Source: Sistotremastrum niveocremeum HHB9708
Lineage: Eukaryota; Basidiomycota; Agaricomycetes; Sistotremastrales; Sistotremastraceae
NCBI GenBank assembly: GCA_001630475.1
Contig: KV419399.1
Coordinates: 332,552-396,551 of the forward strand
Reading direction: 5' to 3'
Length of the DNA stretch: 64,000 nt
Of this stretch, positions 11,392 to 24,075 are shown piece by piece. The first letter of the stretch is position 1. Every line of letters begins with the position of its first letter. A model generated the notes under the pieces. That model searched no databases. It had not been told where the DNA came from and saw nothing but the letters and a program-made list of their open reading frames with translations. Made by a program: the position numbers and the translations under genes.

Positions 11392-11823
11392 GCTTTGAAG
11401 GGCTCGAGCACGGGGAGGGTGGGGAAGCTTGAACGAGCGTGTGAGACGTACGAGACGCTACCGGTAGCGAAGTTCAATCGCAGTCCTATGCGACGTATAA
11501 ATAAAAATGAGGAGCGTCTAACAGAGTCCGGTCTCGATGATGCATCGAGGGCTGCGTCGAAAGAAGCCGGCGGCGAGCGCTGCAGACGGCACTCCGATTA
11601 CGGTGACATCACCTCTGCTATCCAGTACACTGCGATGGACTTCATATTTCAGCATTTCTTATCAGACTATCATAGAGAATAATGGGCTATAGATACAAAA
11701 TTACGCCGATTTACTGTAGGGACACTGGGTCATAGATAATGATAAAAAAAATCAAGCACCAAGATCCTACACATTTCCTCAGTGCACGCACCGTTCGCTG
11801 CGCGCGTCTTCAGTTGGGAGCGT
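11392..11823. other. Intergenic, duplicated 3' flank of the F-box unit
   Basis: No gene. Parts resemble the sequence at about 13850-14150 below the second F-box gene, including a shared GTCATAGATAATGATAAAAA at about 11730 and 14067 and a CACCTCTGCT block. This marks the end of a tandem duplication unit. Confidence 0.55.
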
Positions 11824-13650
11824 CTATATCTCACGCAGTTCTTCCTCCCAGGCCTCCATGTCTCGGTATGATGGCTGCGGAAGTCTTTGGACTTCGTGAA
11901 TCTCCCCGACCAAAGCTTGAAACTTTTGCTTAGCGCTCGGATCGAGAGCGCCTCTCCCAACCTTCAATTGGTGCAAGGGCACACCGCGCCGTATCCGGAA
12001 TTTCAGGAACTTTTCCAAGCGCGCATTCTTGAATATCGTCCCGTTGCAATCGAGGACTTCGAGGAGCGGACAGATGATGTCTGGTTCCTGTTCCAGAACG
12101 CTCAGAAGCCTGGCGAACTCTGATTTTTCCGTGCGAACGCGGATGCGAGTGACATTCGACCAGGATGATAGTCCTCGAATGAGATCGTGGGTTGTTGGTA
12201 ATTCGAGAAGATCGAAGTCGATGGACGATAGATTGTTCGGGTAAGACGAGAGTTTTGGGAGTGACGCTATCGGAGTAGAAGAGCCGAGAGAGGCATTATA
12301 TTTCATATGCATCTCACGTCCAGATTTTGAGGTCAAAGTGTAGTAGAAGTGGTAGCGCCGGCGTGGCTCCTTGAAAAATATAATTCCATCGAAGGCAGAG
12401 ATATGACGACCGAGGAACTCTTCAATGCCCCATTCACCCACGGGTCGACGTTCTACCTTTTCCCGATTCAAAAACATTGCCAAACGCATAGTCCTCCAAG
12501 AAGGAATGTGAAGATTTGTGATGAGTTCATTCATATCGGTGGGGAGGAACGACCGTACACGCAGGGTCTCCAGGTGGGGCAGAGAGAGCATCGAGCATGC
12601 CACCCTCCTTATGTAGACAGGTGGGTTCCCATTGGTGATATCAAAGTTCTCCAATTTCGGATATTTGGAGAGGAGGGAAAGAATGTCCTGTGGTCCTAGC
12701 TCAAGCCAGTCACATTTGAAATCGACCAGATCATGAGACACCTCTGGAATCTGTGGTGGATATCCCACAAAGTTAAATTCCTCGAGGTTTGGTGCATTTA
12801 GAACGGGAGCGGGGAGCGCGTCGTTATTGTAGTCCGTGATTTTCAAGAACTCGAGAGACGTAAGTTCATTGAGCCCCATCAGACGAAGCACAGCGAACCT
12901 AAGTTCATGATCTGCAGAATCTCCATCGGTCCAGTGCAGATAGAGACGTGAGATTCGGGGCGATAAACGTGCAAAGGTACGGCAAAAAGAGCCAAATCCT
13001 TTGGGCCCCTGCAAATCTTCTGGCCTACTGATGAAATCATCATTCTCTATCTTGATTTCCAAACGGCAATTTGCACTGCGTTCAACGAACAAGCCAAGTA
13101 GATGTGACCCCATAGGGAGACGAAGTTTGGACCAAAGAGAGGGCGATTTGATGGCAACGTTGCGCCATCTCGAGCATCTATTCAGGAGTTAGTCGTTTCA
13201 GAAGTGACAGACAGAATTTGCTCACAGGGAAAAGGCAGCAGGAAATTCGAGAGGCTCCTCCCAATTCCATTCACGATACGCGTCGTCCATGCAGTATTCA
13301 AGGATCTGCAAGATGAGATCATCCGATAAGCGTCCTATGGGCGAACATAGGTTCTCCAGGCTCTCTATGAGATGAGCGGATTGTTCCAGTCTTTCTCGCA
13401 AGCCTTGAAGCCCTGCATATTGTCGTGGATGAATACGATTCATCTGCTGTCAATTTTCATCGTGAAAAATCACCTTGCCGCAATGTCTCTTTCGAAAGGT
13501 TAAAATCATGTAATCGAGATTGGCTGTTGCTTTCAGTAAACAGTTTGCACGCGACGAGAAGTGTCTCACTCACACATTGTCTATCATATCCTTCTCAAAG
13601 GTTGCGCAGAATTTTGCTAGATGTAATGCCGCTGGTCTGAGGTCCGTCAT
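11824..13650 (-). CDS. Divergent F-box-like protein (array copy A)
   Basis: A probable substrate adaptor of an SCF ubiquitin ligase, from a family hugely expanded in mushrooms. The model has four exons. Exon 1 starts at ATG 13650 (MTDLRPAALHLAKFCATF). Exon 2 carries SRLHDFNLSKETLRQ. Exon 3 carries a short heptad-like helix (LQGLRERLEQSAHLIESLEN) and the F-box-like core CSPIGRLSDDLILQILEYC. Exon 4 starts SRWRNVAIKSPSLWSKLRLP and continues for over 400 residues with leucine-rich spacing suggestive of degenerate LRRs, ending EEELREI at 11824. Total is about 530-550 residues. It is closest to copy B and shares exon layout with copies C and D. The F-box is weak by consensus, but the P-x-x-x-L-x-x-x-I-L pattern plus W-R-x-V supports it. 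Targets are unknown. Confidence 0.85.
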
Positions 13651-13764
13651 ATCCGGCTGAGGGTGATAATGACACTGTCGAGAGCCTCTAGAGTCTCCCA
13701 GACGCGAATCTGACTGAGATGGCGTGATATCGTCACGAAGTAAAGAGGCTCGACACTGAGTCGT

Positions 13765-13791
13765 CAGTCGCGTCAGTCGCGTCGGTCGCGT
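13765..13791. repeat. Short tandem repeat, 9-nt unit x3
   Basis: Units CAGTCGCGT, CAGTCGCGT and CGGTCGCGT lie in tandem upstream of copy A. Two equivalent units sit at 16112-16129 upstream of copy B, so the repeat belongs to the duplicated promoter region. Confidence 0.85.
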
Positions 13792-14152
13792 CGCGGTCGG
13801 GAAGATAATCACGTCTCCGATTCCGCATGAATTCCTGAGGATAATTCATCAGGATAGCAGAGCCCGGTCTCAGTGACACGGGTCAGCGAAAGAAACTGGC
13901 GAGGACTGAGGACGGCAATCCGACTAGTAGGGTACATCACCTCTGCTAGTCGAAAATGCTTCGACAGATTTCAACTTGAAATTTTCACCAATTTTCCAGC
14001 AAAACGTATGCAGAGCATGTAGGGCATAAATACAACAATTACATCGACAAATCGTACAGCCACCATGTCATAGATAATGATAAAAACCCCAAAGAAGAAG
14101 CTCGTACGGAGATCCTCAATGCACACCGTACGCTACGCAGACTCAAGCGTAG

Positions 14153-15993
14153 CTAGCCATACAGCTCTCGAAGTTCTCCCCACACCTTCATGTCCCGGTA
14201 CGATGGCTGCGGAAGTGTCTGAACTTCGTCGACCTCCCCGACCAGTGCTTGAAACTTGTGCATAGTGCTCGTATCGAGAACACCAAACCCGACCCTCAAC
14301 TGGTGCAAGGGCTTTCCACATCGTTTCCGGAACCTTAGAAACCTGCCAAGACGCGAACTCTGGAATACCGTGCCGTTGCAATCGAAGACCTCCAAGAGTG
14401 GGCAGATAATCTCAGGTTCTTGTTCCAGAACTTTGAGAAGCCTGACAAAATGTGTTTTCTCCGTGCGAACTTGTATGCAAGTGATATTCGACCAGGATGA
14501 TAGTGCTTGAGTGAGATCGAAAGTGGTCGGAAGCTTTGGGATGTCGAAGGTGACCGAGGTCAGAGTGTTTGGGTATGATGAGAGTTTAGAAAGTGATGCT
14601 ATCGGGGTACGAGGGCCGGGAGTGACCTTAAATTTCACGTGCATTTCTTGTCCCGACTTTGTGGTTAATGTGTAGTAGAAGTTGAAGCGGCTCGCTTTCT
14701 GAAAAAATATGATTCCGTCAAAGGAGAAAAGGCGATGACCAAGGAACTCTTCGATTCCCCATTCACCCTGTGGATGATTTAGGGCCGCGCTCTCGTCTAG
14801 AAAAATGGACAACCGCATAGTCCTCCAAGACGGAATATGAAGATTTTTGATTAAATCATTCATATCAGTGGGTAAGAATGATCGTACGCAAAGGCTTTTC
14901 AGCTTTGGAAGAGAGACGACCGAGTAGGTGCCCCTCTCTACGTACGCAGGTGGGTCAGCATTGCTGATATCAAGAATCTCCAGTTGGGGATGTCTGGAAA
15001 GCAGGGCTAACATTTCCCGGGGCCCCAAATCGGCACAATCACAGTCAAAATCGGTCACATTGCGAGACACCTGTGGCATGTGGGCGGAATCCCCCCCAAA
15101 GACGAATTTTGTGAGTGCTGGTGTATCGATGATGAAGTCGGGGAGGTCGTCCGAGTCCTCATTCCAGTCCGTGATTTCCAGTGATTTGAGGGACGTTAGC
15201 TCTTCGAGCCCCATCAAATGAACAATCTTGTACCTGAGGTCATTATCGGCACCCTGTCCATCATTCCATTCTAGATGCAGATGCGAGACTCGAGGCAATA
15301 GCTGTAGGAAGGTGTTGCAAAAAGCCTCGACACCCTCACAGTCCTGCATATCCTCTGGCCTATTATTCCTATCCCAGTTGTCGACTTCTATTTCTAGGGG
15401 AATGTTTGCGCTGCGTTCGATGAACAGCTCGAGTAAGTTTCTCTTGACGGGGAGTCGCAACCTAGACCAAAGGGAAGGGGAGTGGATGACTACGTTACGC
15501 CATTTCCAACATCTATTTCAAAGTCAGTAAGTTTCATAAATAAGGGAGAAATCGGAGAGATCTCGTGACAAAGAAAACGCTCCAGGGAATTCCAGAGGGT
15601 CGTCATCGGTCCATTCACTATGCGCTTCGTCCATGCAATACCGAAGAATGTTCAAGATGAGTTCATCTGAGAAGCGTCCCACGGGTGGACATTGATTTTC
15701 CAGGTTTCCTAGCAGTTGGACAGACCGTTCCATCCTTTCTCTCATTTCTTGAAGGCCTGTACATAATCATGGATGAGTGAAAGTCATCTACTTGGTATGT
15801 CCATAAGCAAAATCACCCTGCCGCAATGTCTCATTTGAGAAGCTGGGATCAAGCAATCGAGACTGGCTGTTGCACTCAGTAAGCAATTTTCAGTTGGGCA
15901 CAGTTATCTCACTCACACTTTGTCTACCGTGTCCTTCTCGAAAGTTGCGCAGAAATCTGCTAGTTGCAATGCCGCCGGCGTGGTATCCGTCAT
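14153..15993 (-). CDS. Divergent F-box-like protein (array copy B)
   Basis: Paralogue of copy A with the same four-exon layout. ATG at 15993 starts MTDTTPAALQLADFCATF. Exon 2 gives QSRLLDPSFSNETLRQ. Exon 3 has MRERMERSVQLLGNLENQ then the F-box-like CPPVGRFSDELILNILRYC. The long last exon reads SLWSRLRLPVKRNLLELF, IERSANIPLEIEV, then leucine-rich repeats-like segments, and ends GELRELYG with TAG at 14153. Whole-segment alignment by eye with copy A shows the same blocks in the same order, including NLHIPSWRTMRL, GEWGIEEFLG and SSWSN, with many substitutions. It is intact, with no break seen. The duplication therefore predates considerable divergence. The role as an SCF adaptor is inferred from the F-box only. 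Confidence 0.85.
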
Positions 15994-16111
15994 ATTATCC
16001 GGATGATTGTGGTAACAATTCTGTTGAGAGCGTATAGCGTTTCACGTGGCCAATTTGTTTCCTAGGTAGAGACAGGTGGATACGGTGTGATATTGTCACG
16101 AAGAGGTTCGA

Positions 16112-16129
16112 CAGTCGCGTCGGTCGCGT
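16112..16129. repeat. Short tandem repeat, 9-nt unit x2, upstream of copy B
   Basis: CAGTCGCGT then CGGTCGCGT, matching the array at 13765. The sequence after it (GAAAGATAATCGCGTTTCCG) parallels GGAAGATAATCACGTCTCCG upstream of copy A. Confidence 0.8.
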
Positions 16130-16433
16130 CGCGCGGTGAAGGAGGTGGTCAAGGTCGTGGTCGGAAAGATAATCGCGTTTCCGAATCCCGCATTCAATTC
16201 CTGTACATGTACATGTCGAACATGATCTCAAGTCGTAGTACGTATAACAGTGACTAGCATGACCGATTGTAATCTCTCTAAGCATCCGGGAAAGGCAGCG
16301 CCAGCGGCACTCGTGGCTATAGAGTGCTATTAGGAGTACTTAGTAGTGCGTAACAGCGCTAGCAGCGAACATGATATGCATAGTACCGATAGTTTAAGCA
16401 AAGATATAAATACTCGGGTACAACTCAGATGGC

Positions 16434-18247
16434 CTACTCATCTTCGAATGCTTCATCTAACAAATGTCTAAATATCACCCCCTCCACAAAATTGTCCGCA
16501 AGGGAAGGCTCGTGGATCCCCATGCCCCGATACTTCCGGCTTTCCCTAAACTTCTCCACCCGAGCCCTGCTCAGCGCCGTCGACCGATACTCGATGCTGT
16601 TCAGACGCGGACAAGTGATGTTTGGCCCATGCTCAAGGGCAGTGAGGAGCTTCTCAAATTCAGTCTCCTGAGTGTGCACACGAATGTGGATGAGGCTCGA
16701 CCACGACGTCAAGGCCTGTACAAAATCAGGAGTTGGAGGAAAACTCCGGACGCTCAAAACGAGGGAAGTCAAATTGCACGGGGATTGGGCGAGCATTGCT
16801 AGAGACACTGCGGGGATCATCGCGAAAGTCCACCCTTCATACGAGACCTCGATTCGGCGACCAGCTTTTGATGTCAAAGCAAAGCCATAACCGCCAAGTC
16901 TTTTGTCGGATATCCTCAATTCGTCGCATTCCGAAAAATAAGGACCGAGAAGGCTCGTAACTGATGATTGCCATGAATCATCGGTAACGAATTCGTCAAG
17001 AATGCCGAATGTCCCACACATCAACCGAGGTGTGTCCAAGTGATCGACGAGATACTTCATATCCCCGGGAGAAAACAACGACAGAGTTAGAGTGTGAAGA
17101 TTGGGGAAAGAGATCTCAGGTAAAAGCGGGGTATTCGAGCCCATGTATGGGTCTTTGTTGATGACAACGCAACGCTCGAGAGAGTGGAAATGAACCAGAA
17201 CATCAAGGACATCCTTGGGCCTCATTTCTTCCAGAGACCACGAAAGGTCAACTATGCAGTGGCTGACGAAGTGTGGCAGGTGCATGGGTGTGGCTCGGAA
17301 ACTCAGCTTTTTGAGCGAGGGGGCATCAAAGACATAGTGGGGGTTTTGCTCTCCACCATCAATGTTCGTTATTCTGAGGGATCCGAGAGAAGAAAATTGG
17401 GTCTTGTCGAACTGCTCGAGTACGAAATCCCTCATGTCGAAGTCCCATCCCCATCCCTCATCCCACTGATTGTACTTCATATGAAGCTGTGAGATTCTGG
17501 GAATAAGCTGAGTAACGATATCTCCGTATTCAGAGAAGGCCGCCCCTTCGTCCGTCACGTCTGATCCAATGAGCCGCCAGTTTCGGGTCGTTGCATCAAA
17601 TAGAACGTCCAGACGTGAATATGCGCTGCGGTCACGGAACAGACGGAGGATATTAAGGGATACGGGGAGGCGTATAAAAGACCATAGGGCAGGTAAGCAA
17701 ACGGCTATTCTTCGCCATCGTGAAGACCTGTTGAGGGGGCGATGAGATTATGTCTTTCAATACCGGACACGTAAAACCCACAAGAAAAAGGCAGAAGGGG
17801 ACCGCAAAGTGTTCTTATTTTGCCACTCAGAGCGCATCTCCAAAGAACAGTATTGCAGAATCTCCTCGATGATCCCATCTGGTAGCTTTCCAATAGGAGT
17901 GCACATATTTTGTCGTCGTTTCAAGACCAGGATAGATTGCATTAGTCTCTGTTCCATTATCTGCAGCGCTAGCGATGTACCGCTGTCATGAGAAGAACTG
18001 CGAGAATATACACATATAGGGGCTCACATTGTCGAACTTCACCCATCTTCTCGTACGAAACAGTTGGATCGAGCATATTGGCATGGCTGCCATTCGTTGT
18101 CAGAAAGCCAATACCATTGGGGGTGTAGAGAGTTTACGGATTCAGCTACTCACAAACCATCCGCCAATCTTGTCTCGAAGGTGGTGCAGATGCCAGCCAA
18201 ATATTCCGCGCTGGGCAACTCAAGCCTTGGGCCAACCCTATCAACCA
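16434..18247 (-). CDS. Divergent F-box-like protein (array copy C)
   Basis: Third member of the array, closer to copy D than to A or B. ATG at 18247 begins MVDRVGPRLELPSAEYLAGI and then CTTFETRLADGL before a GTGAGT donor. Exon 2 reads DPTVSYEKMGEVRQ. Exon 3 has MEQRLMQSILVLKRRQNM and the F-box-like core CTPIGKLPDGIIEEILQYC. The last exon begins SRWRRIAVCLPALWSFIRLP, then SLNILRLFRDRSAYSR, and continues through LSLFSPGDMKYLVDHLDTP and LTSWSSLIHIRVHTQ to DEAFEDE at 16434. The leucine-rich C-terminal half is typical of the family. I saw no break. Its position between copy B and the FunK1 gene, on the same strand, continues the array. Confidence 0.83.
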
Positions 18248-19001
18248 TGCTCGGCTGATCAGGCTTCGTGTGAATGGGCTCAAGATGTCACGAAAGGGCA
18301 GTATTGGTAGTATTGTCGATGCACGTGAATGACGGCTTTCCGAATTGATACGAAAGTTTCAGATATATAATCGTGGTAGGATCGTCTTTGAGAAACAGTC
18401 AAGTTAGACGCAGTGTCAGTTGCAGGAAGTGATGTGCAGTACGAGCGGAAGGGAGAGTATTACGAGGCGCGTACGAACTAGCCTCTTGAATGCCGGTGCT
18501 AACGCACGCCGTCATGCATGTCATAACGTTACTTACATGTACATATGTGCGAACCAAAGTGCGAACGGGGATCCCTCTGGACCAGGACATCGTTGTACCT
18601 CAGTTTGCACTACCAATGTCCTTTCCTGTTTGATTTTAATCTCGCCTACCTGTGCACTGTGTTCAACCCTCAGGAATTTCTTTGCTGCCGGCGACGCCAA
18701 ATCTTCTTGGAATTTGTTCCCTTTCAGATGACATTACTACAGCAGACCAGCGAGACGAATCCCTTCAGGAAGAGATCGATCAAACATCTGTATATGCACG
18801 TGCACGCCTTCTATCTGTTCCACTGAAGCGAAGCTCTAAAGCGGATAAAAATAAAATTTTAAAAGTGAGATGGATAGGACAATGCTCAATAAGTTACATG
18901 AAAATGATGGTATGTTACAGTGTATCCCCAATCATACAACAACACATGCAATAATGTGAATTCGGCAAACCGACTCAACCATCCTAAGTTGGGTTGGGTC
19001 G
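18248..19001. other. Intergenic between copy C and FunK1
   Basis: About 750 bases with only short overlapping frames. It carries the copy C promoter and the FunK1 3' UTR. No repeat or RNA recognised. Confidence 0.45.
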
Positions 19002-21521
19002 TCAGCGCCATGCTGGTTTGCTGCTCTCGGCTTTGGTCTTGTTATCGGGTTTTGTAGCAGCGGCCTTCTGGGTGGCCTTGCGCACTGGCTGACGGCGAAC
19101 CGGTATTGTTGGCTGTGGCTCTTCCTCTGTTCGGGATAACGAACTTCCGTGACGAGACCTAACCCGGTTCAAGCCTAGAAAGGATGAAATTCAAGTACAA
19201 TACTTACGTGAAGGAGCCAACACTTCGTTGGGCCGGGGAATGCAAGGGCTCATCCAGGATACTCCTACACCTTGATTAGTATCTGAAGTCAGAGAGAAGA
19301 ATGCACCCACATGCTCGCCATCGGTTTCACTATGGTCTCAAGCCTTGGCGCAACCTTTGGAACTGACCGGGGAGCCCGTTTCCCGATGAGATCTTCGGGG
19401 TCTCTCTCGGGTAGGCTATCATAAGTCTGTTGCAGAACAAGAAGGAACTCTTCGTAACTCCGCTTATCCGGGCTCGGAGTCTCATCATGACGGCGTTCTT
19501 GATCAGAATTGATCCCGTCCGTGATTATCTTAGAGAGAGCAGCGATGCAACGTTCGAGGCGCCATAAGTAGACGTGCGAAAATCGTTTCATGCCACCACC
19601 TCGACATTCTCCAAGCACGCCGCGTTTCTGTTTACCGCCTTCCCGCAGGGTCTGACATCTGAGAAGGAGTTTCAGATTCTCGTTCCGTTCTCGATTCCTG
19701 GGGCCATGCGTTAAGTCGACGAGGTTTGCATCAGGCCCTTGATACTTCAAACAAATCCAGACTATAACCCAGAAAAAGGACTCCAAATCGTGTACTTCGC
19801 GGTGATACTCGAGTTCAAGAAGTACATCGATGGCAATGAAAGGTAACGTGCCCTAGGGAACTTCAACGTTGGTATACCAGGACGCATCGGGATTCACTCA
19901 CAGTGATACGAGCTTTCTCTGGCTTGTCGCCTTCTAGGATCGGTGGAGTATTCCGAGCTTCAGCATTGACGTCGGCTAACGCATCGACAGCTTCTCTCGC
20001 TTCCAGGTCCTTCGCAAAATCAAGGTCTATCAGATAGCCTCTTCGCCTCCCAAGTTCGAGGTCGATGCTTTCAGTCATCAGTATGTTACCGAAGCTGACG
20101 TCACGATGCAGAATCTTTCGCCCAACGAGTTTCTGGTGACCTGCGATCAATCAGTCAGCGGCAATCTGGGAAACGAGGTTAGAGAAGGTTTGAGTTCTCG
20201 TACCTTTGATTGCATCCATGATGACTCCTATCAATTCTCGCAGAGATGAAAAGTTATCAAGAGATACGCCAAAGCCTTTCATCAAAAGTCGAACGTGACC
20301 TCGATGATCGAACGAAGATTTTCTGTGTCCTTGGATGCCTTGTCTAACGGTCTTTGCAATCGTGTCTTGTTGCCCGTCTCCGATCTCTACCGCCGCAAAT
20401 TCTACCACCTCCACTATGCCGTCGCGATAACCGAGGTCTGGAATCTTCTCGAAGAAGTGCCCCTCGTCAAAGTCTCGGTTCAAATCTCGCCATGAGTCTT
20501 TGATCGCGTAGATCTGTCTCTGTTCTGGGGGTTTGTCTTCGTCCGATAATTTGTAGGCCCGCCAAACCACCGTTCCACGACCACGAAGAGATGGCCGAGG
20601 TACGATAGAGTCCGTGATCACGAACTTCTCAGTTACACGCTGTCCGGTTTTGTCGTAGTAGGTGAAATCCAGGATGAGTTTACCATTGACTTCGGTAATC
20701 GTCGGATCATATCCCAGTCGCTCGGATGAGAGCGAAGAGAAGGCAACGATCATCCGAATGAATCGAGCGGGATTAGTGTTGTAGTTGAATGATTCTGAAG
20801 CAAGGGCTCCAGCACGGTCGAACAGCCATGCTCGGACAATGTCACCACACAATGTCCAGCCCAGCACAAATCGTCGTCTGCCCCTCTGGTACATGAGAAT
20901 TTTCCGAGCGTACTTCGCGAGCTGGAGATGAAGGTCTTCTTTGTTATCCTGATCGCGTCTGACCTTGAGCTCGCAAATAATTGCAAGCCGCTGCCACGAA
21001 AGAGCAACGATATCTTCATCCTCTTGCCCACTCTTGAAGGTGCTGGCAATGTCAGGAAAAATGGATTGGTGATTAGGGTCCTTCCCTTCGATCCCACCAC
21101 TGACCGCATGCCATATGTCCTGGTTAACGTTCTCAATACCGACCTCTTTTGCTGCCTTCGCGATAGCGTTGAGAATTTTGATGAGGGGAGGGTACATGGC
21201 CGTTTCCTTGCCGAATTTCGGCATCAAGAAACGAGACTTTCGTGAGTCAAAGAGCTTTGCATCGACCAAAGCTGCAAGACAACGATTTATCTTGGTGACG
21301 GGAAATCGGTTGATTTGGAGGATTTTTTCGAGGAAACGAGGAGCATCGACTGAGATACCATCAGCCAGTTCCGTTTTGAGAACTGGTTCGATGCTGTGGT
21401 TTCTCTCCGCGACACTCGCCACACCTCCAGTGGTTGGAGCTGATCGTGGAGTGTCTCCGAATGATTGGGCCTTTGGGTCGAGCGGATTGGGTCGTTTGGG
21501 CGTGTTGAATGACTCGTGCAT
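19002..21521 (-). CDS. FunK1-family fungal protein kinase
   Basis: FunK1 is a kinase-like family expanded in multicellular basidiomycetes, of unknown function. The best start is the ATG at 21521 (MHESFNTPKRPNPLDP). The longer upstream frame lacks support. An N-terminal region of about 300 residues with ICELKVRRDQDN and YARKILMYQRGRRRFVLGWT is typical of the family. The kinase core then shows RAYKLSDEDKPP...YAIKDSW (VAIK-type lysine), HRDVSFGNIL (catalytic loop with Asp and Asn) and LIDLDFAKDL in place of DFG. After an intron, GTLPFIAIDVLLE corresponds to the APE region, followed by LESFFWVIVWICLKYQGP. Two more short exons add a basic Lys/Ala-rich tail ending SSKPAWR at 19002. Total is about 770 residues. 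It looks intact and is embedded between F-box copies C and D. Confidence 0.93.
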
Positions 21522-22293
21522 GGTGGGTGAGAGGATGAAAGCAGTAGCGACAGTAGTGATGGGGCAAAAGTGAAGCAACACTAGAACAAAGGACTCACAA
21601 AGCAGAGCGAAGCGCGCAAACCTGGTCACGTGAGCCGCGTTGGCCGAGCCAGACTAGTACTAGTTTGGAAAGTCAACTTGTGCATCTAAGCGCCCAACGA
21701 CGCCCCTAGCCAGTCTGTCCACTCGTCTGCTTTCAAGATTATACTCAAACAATGGCTTGCTAGCTTGTCGTTCGTTTTAAGTCTCCAGATTGTATCTCAC
21801 TGACCCAGGTCTTTGCTACGTTGGATCTCTTCTTTAGGACTGACAAGGCTATTGTCATGCGCCAGTCACTATAGTGACGAAACGGCTTATTCTTCCAGAC
21901 TTGTGGATCCAAGCATGGCGGTCCTTATCAAATCAAGACGATCCGTTACGTCCAAAAATTATATGTCCTGAAATAGAACACGAAACAGACTTTTGTATTC
22001 TGCCAGATTCATCAGAACAGGTTATTTACAAGATATACTTGCGGAAATTTCTGGTGCTTTCTTGGGCTTATCTAAATCGTGTAAACACAGCTCGCACGAA
22101 GTGGAGGAAATATGAAGAAAGAATATCCAATTGCTGAGTTGTAGTGTACAACACCATGACCGATTTTTCTTCGGCAGCTAGACAAGCCAACACTTGGATC
22201 GAAGGTTCCGCGGTCTTTAGCAAACAAGGCCCAAAAGCAATGGCAGTGAGCGTAGCACAAAAGTACACCTACATGACACGAGCACACGACACT
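21522..22293. other. Intergenic between FunK1 and F-box copy D
   Basis: About 770 bases. A plus-strand frame from 21874 begins with GTG and matches no family I know. No RNA, repeat or mobile element is evident. Confidence 0.45.
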
Positions 22294-24075
22294 TTACTCC
22301 TCGTCTTCCCATCCTCCATCTAACAGGTCAACAAATCTCTCCGCGTCTGGAACATCTTGCGCGATGGCAAGCTGTTGAATCCCAACGCCCAGCTGCTTTC
22401 GAGTTTCCAAGAATTTGACCATTCGATCAGAACTGAACTTAACCCATCGACAGTCGAGGCATTTGAGACGTGGGCAAACTATGTCTGGCCCATGCTCGAG
22501 AGCGGCGAGGACCTTCTCGAATTCGCTCTCGCGAGTGCGGACGCGAAGGTGGGTGAGGTTCCACCAGGCAGTTAATGCCTTGACAAGATCATAAGTTGGA
22601 GGGAAATACTGGACGTCGAGGCTGAGAGAGGTCAGGTCGCATGGGAGTTGGGCCAACCTCGCAAACGACATGACAGGGACCCTTGCAGGAGTCCACCCTG
22701 CATACGAGAGGTCAGTTTGGTGACCAGAACTGGACCTCAAAGCAAAGATATAAGCGGTGGTTCTCTTGTCAGATATCCTGAATTCATTGGATGCCCTTAA
22801 ATAGGGCGCCAGAATGCTCGCTAGTGCCGGTTCCCAAGAATTGCCATTGACCACTTCGTCAAAAATCCCAAACGTCCTAGACACCAAAAGAGGTGCGTCC
22901 AAGTGATCGATCAGGTACTTCAGATCCTCGGGAGTGAAGTATGACAAGGATAAATTTTGCAGGTTGGGGAGCGAAATAACAGGAAAAGATGGGTTTCGCG
23001 AACCAATATAGGGATCCTCATTAACAATGACGCAACGTTCAATGGATCGAAACTGAGACAGGACGTTCAGAACATCCTTGGGTCTCATTTCTTCCAAACA
23101 CCATTCGAGATCCACTATGTTCTGGCTGGATAACTGTGGTAAATGTGCGGGCATTGTCCGAAAAATCAGCTTTTTGAGAACTGGGGCATCGAGGACAAAG
23201 CCGGGGTTCTCTTCTTCGTCAACCTCGTTCGATATTCTGAGAAGTTCGAGGGAGGAAAATCTGGTTTGCCCGAATATCCCGAGTAAAAAATCCTTTATGT
23301 CATATCGAAGGCTCCATCCTTCGTCCCAGTTCAGATGGAGTCGGGCAATTCGGGGGATAAGCTGCCTAACAATGTGGCCGAACTCTCCCATGACTGCCCC
23401 TTCATTTGAGGCATCTGTGCGAAGCCGGTCTCGGATGGTAGCATCTATGGACAGAGGCGCATTCCTGCTGCGACGCTGGAAAAGGCGGAGAAGGTTCAAG
23501 GGCAACGGGAGGCAGATGTAGGTCCATAAGGTAGCGGAACCGATGGCTATGCTTCTCCACCGTGAAGATCTATTATCAGGGGGTGAATTCACGTCGTTCG
23601 ATTGCAGGGAAAGTCACACTGACAAGGAGAATGCCGCAGGAAATCGTAGACCGTCATTCTTTTCCCAAGCCTTGCGCATCTCCAGGACGCAATATTCCAG
23701 AATTTCGAGGATGAGCACATCTGATAACCGTCCTATAGGTGTGCACATGTTTTGTTGTTGTTTCAAAAACACAACAGAATTTTTCAAGCGTTGTTCCATC
23801 TCTTGTAGTGCTAGAAAGGTCCATCTTAGGTTAGTAAATCTTCAAAAAATTGGCATATACACAGAAACTTACAGTGTCGAACATCGCTTATTGTCTCGTG
23901 CGAGACAGTGGGATCGAGCAGATGTTGATGGCTATGATTCGTTAGTAGGATCATCATGCATTATCATATACAATCAGGACTCCGGGACTCACAATGCAGT
24001 GGCTATCTTCGTCTCGAATGTTGTACAGAACTCGGTCAAGGATTCGGGTGTGGGCATGTCGACCAAATAAACCAT
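22294..24075 (-). CDS. Divergent F-box-like protein (array copy D)
   Basis: Fourth copy, separated from A-C by the FunK1 gene. ATG at 24075 begins MVYLVDMPTPESLTEF then CTTFETKIATAL. Exon 2 gives DPTVSHETISDVRH. Exon 3 carries MEQRLKNSVVFLKQQQNM and the F-box-like CTPIGRLSDVLILEILEYC. The last exon starts SSRWRSIAIGSATLWTYI and CLPLPLNLLRLFQRRSR, passes through LSYFTPEDLKYLIDHLDAP and LTAWWNLTHLRVRTRESE, and ends LLDGGWEDEE at 22294. The blocks line up with copy C one to one (for example GDMKYLVDHLDTP against EDLKYLIDHLDAP). No break is seen. The C/D pair and the A/B pair form two sub-branches of one family. Confidence 0.84.
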
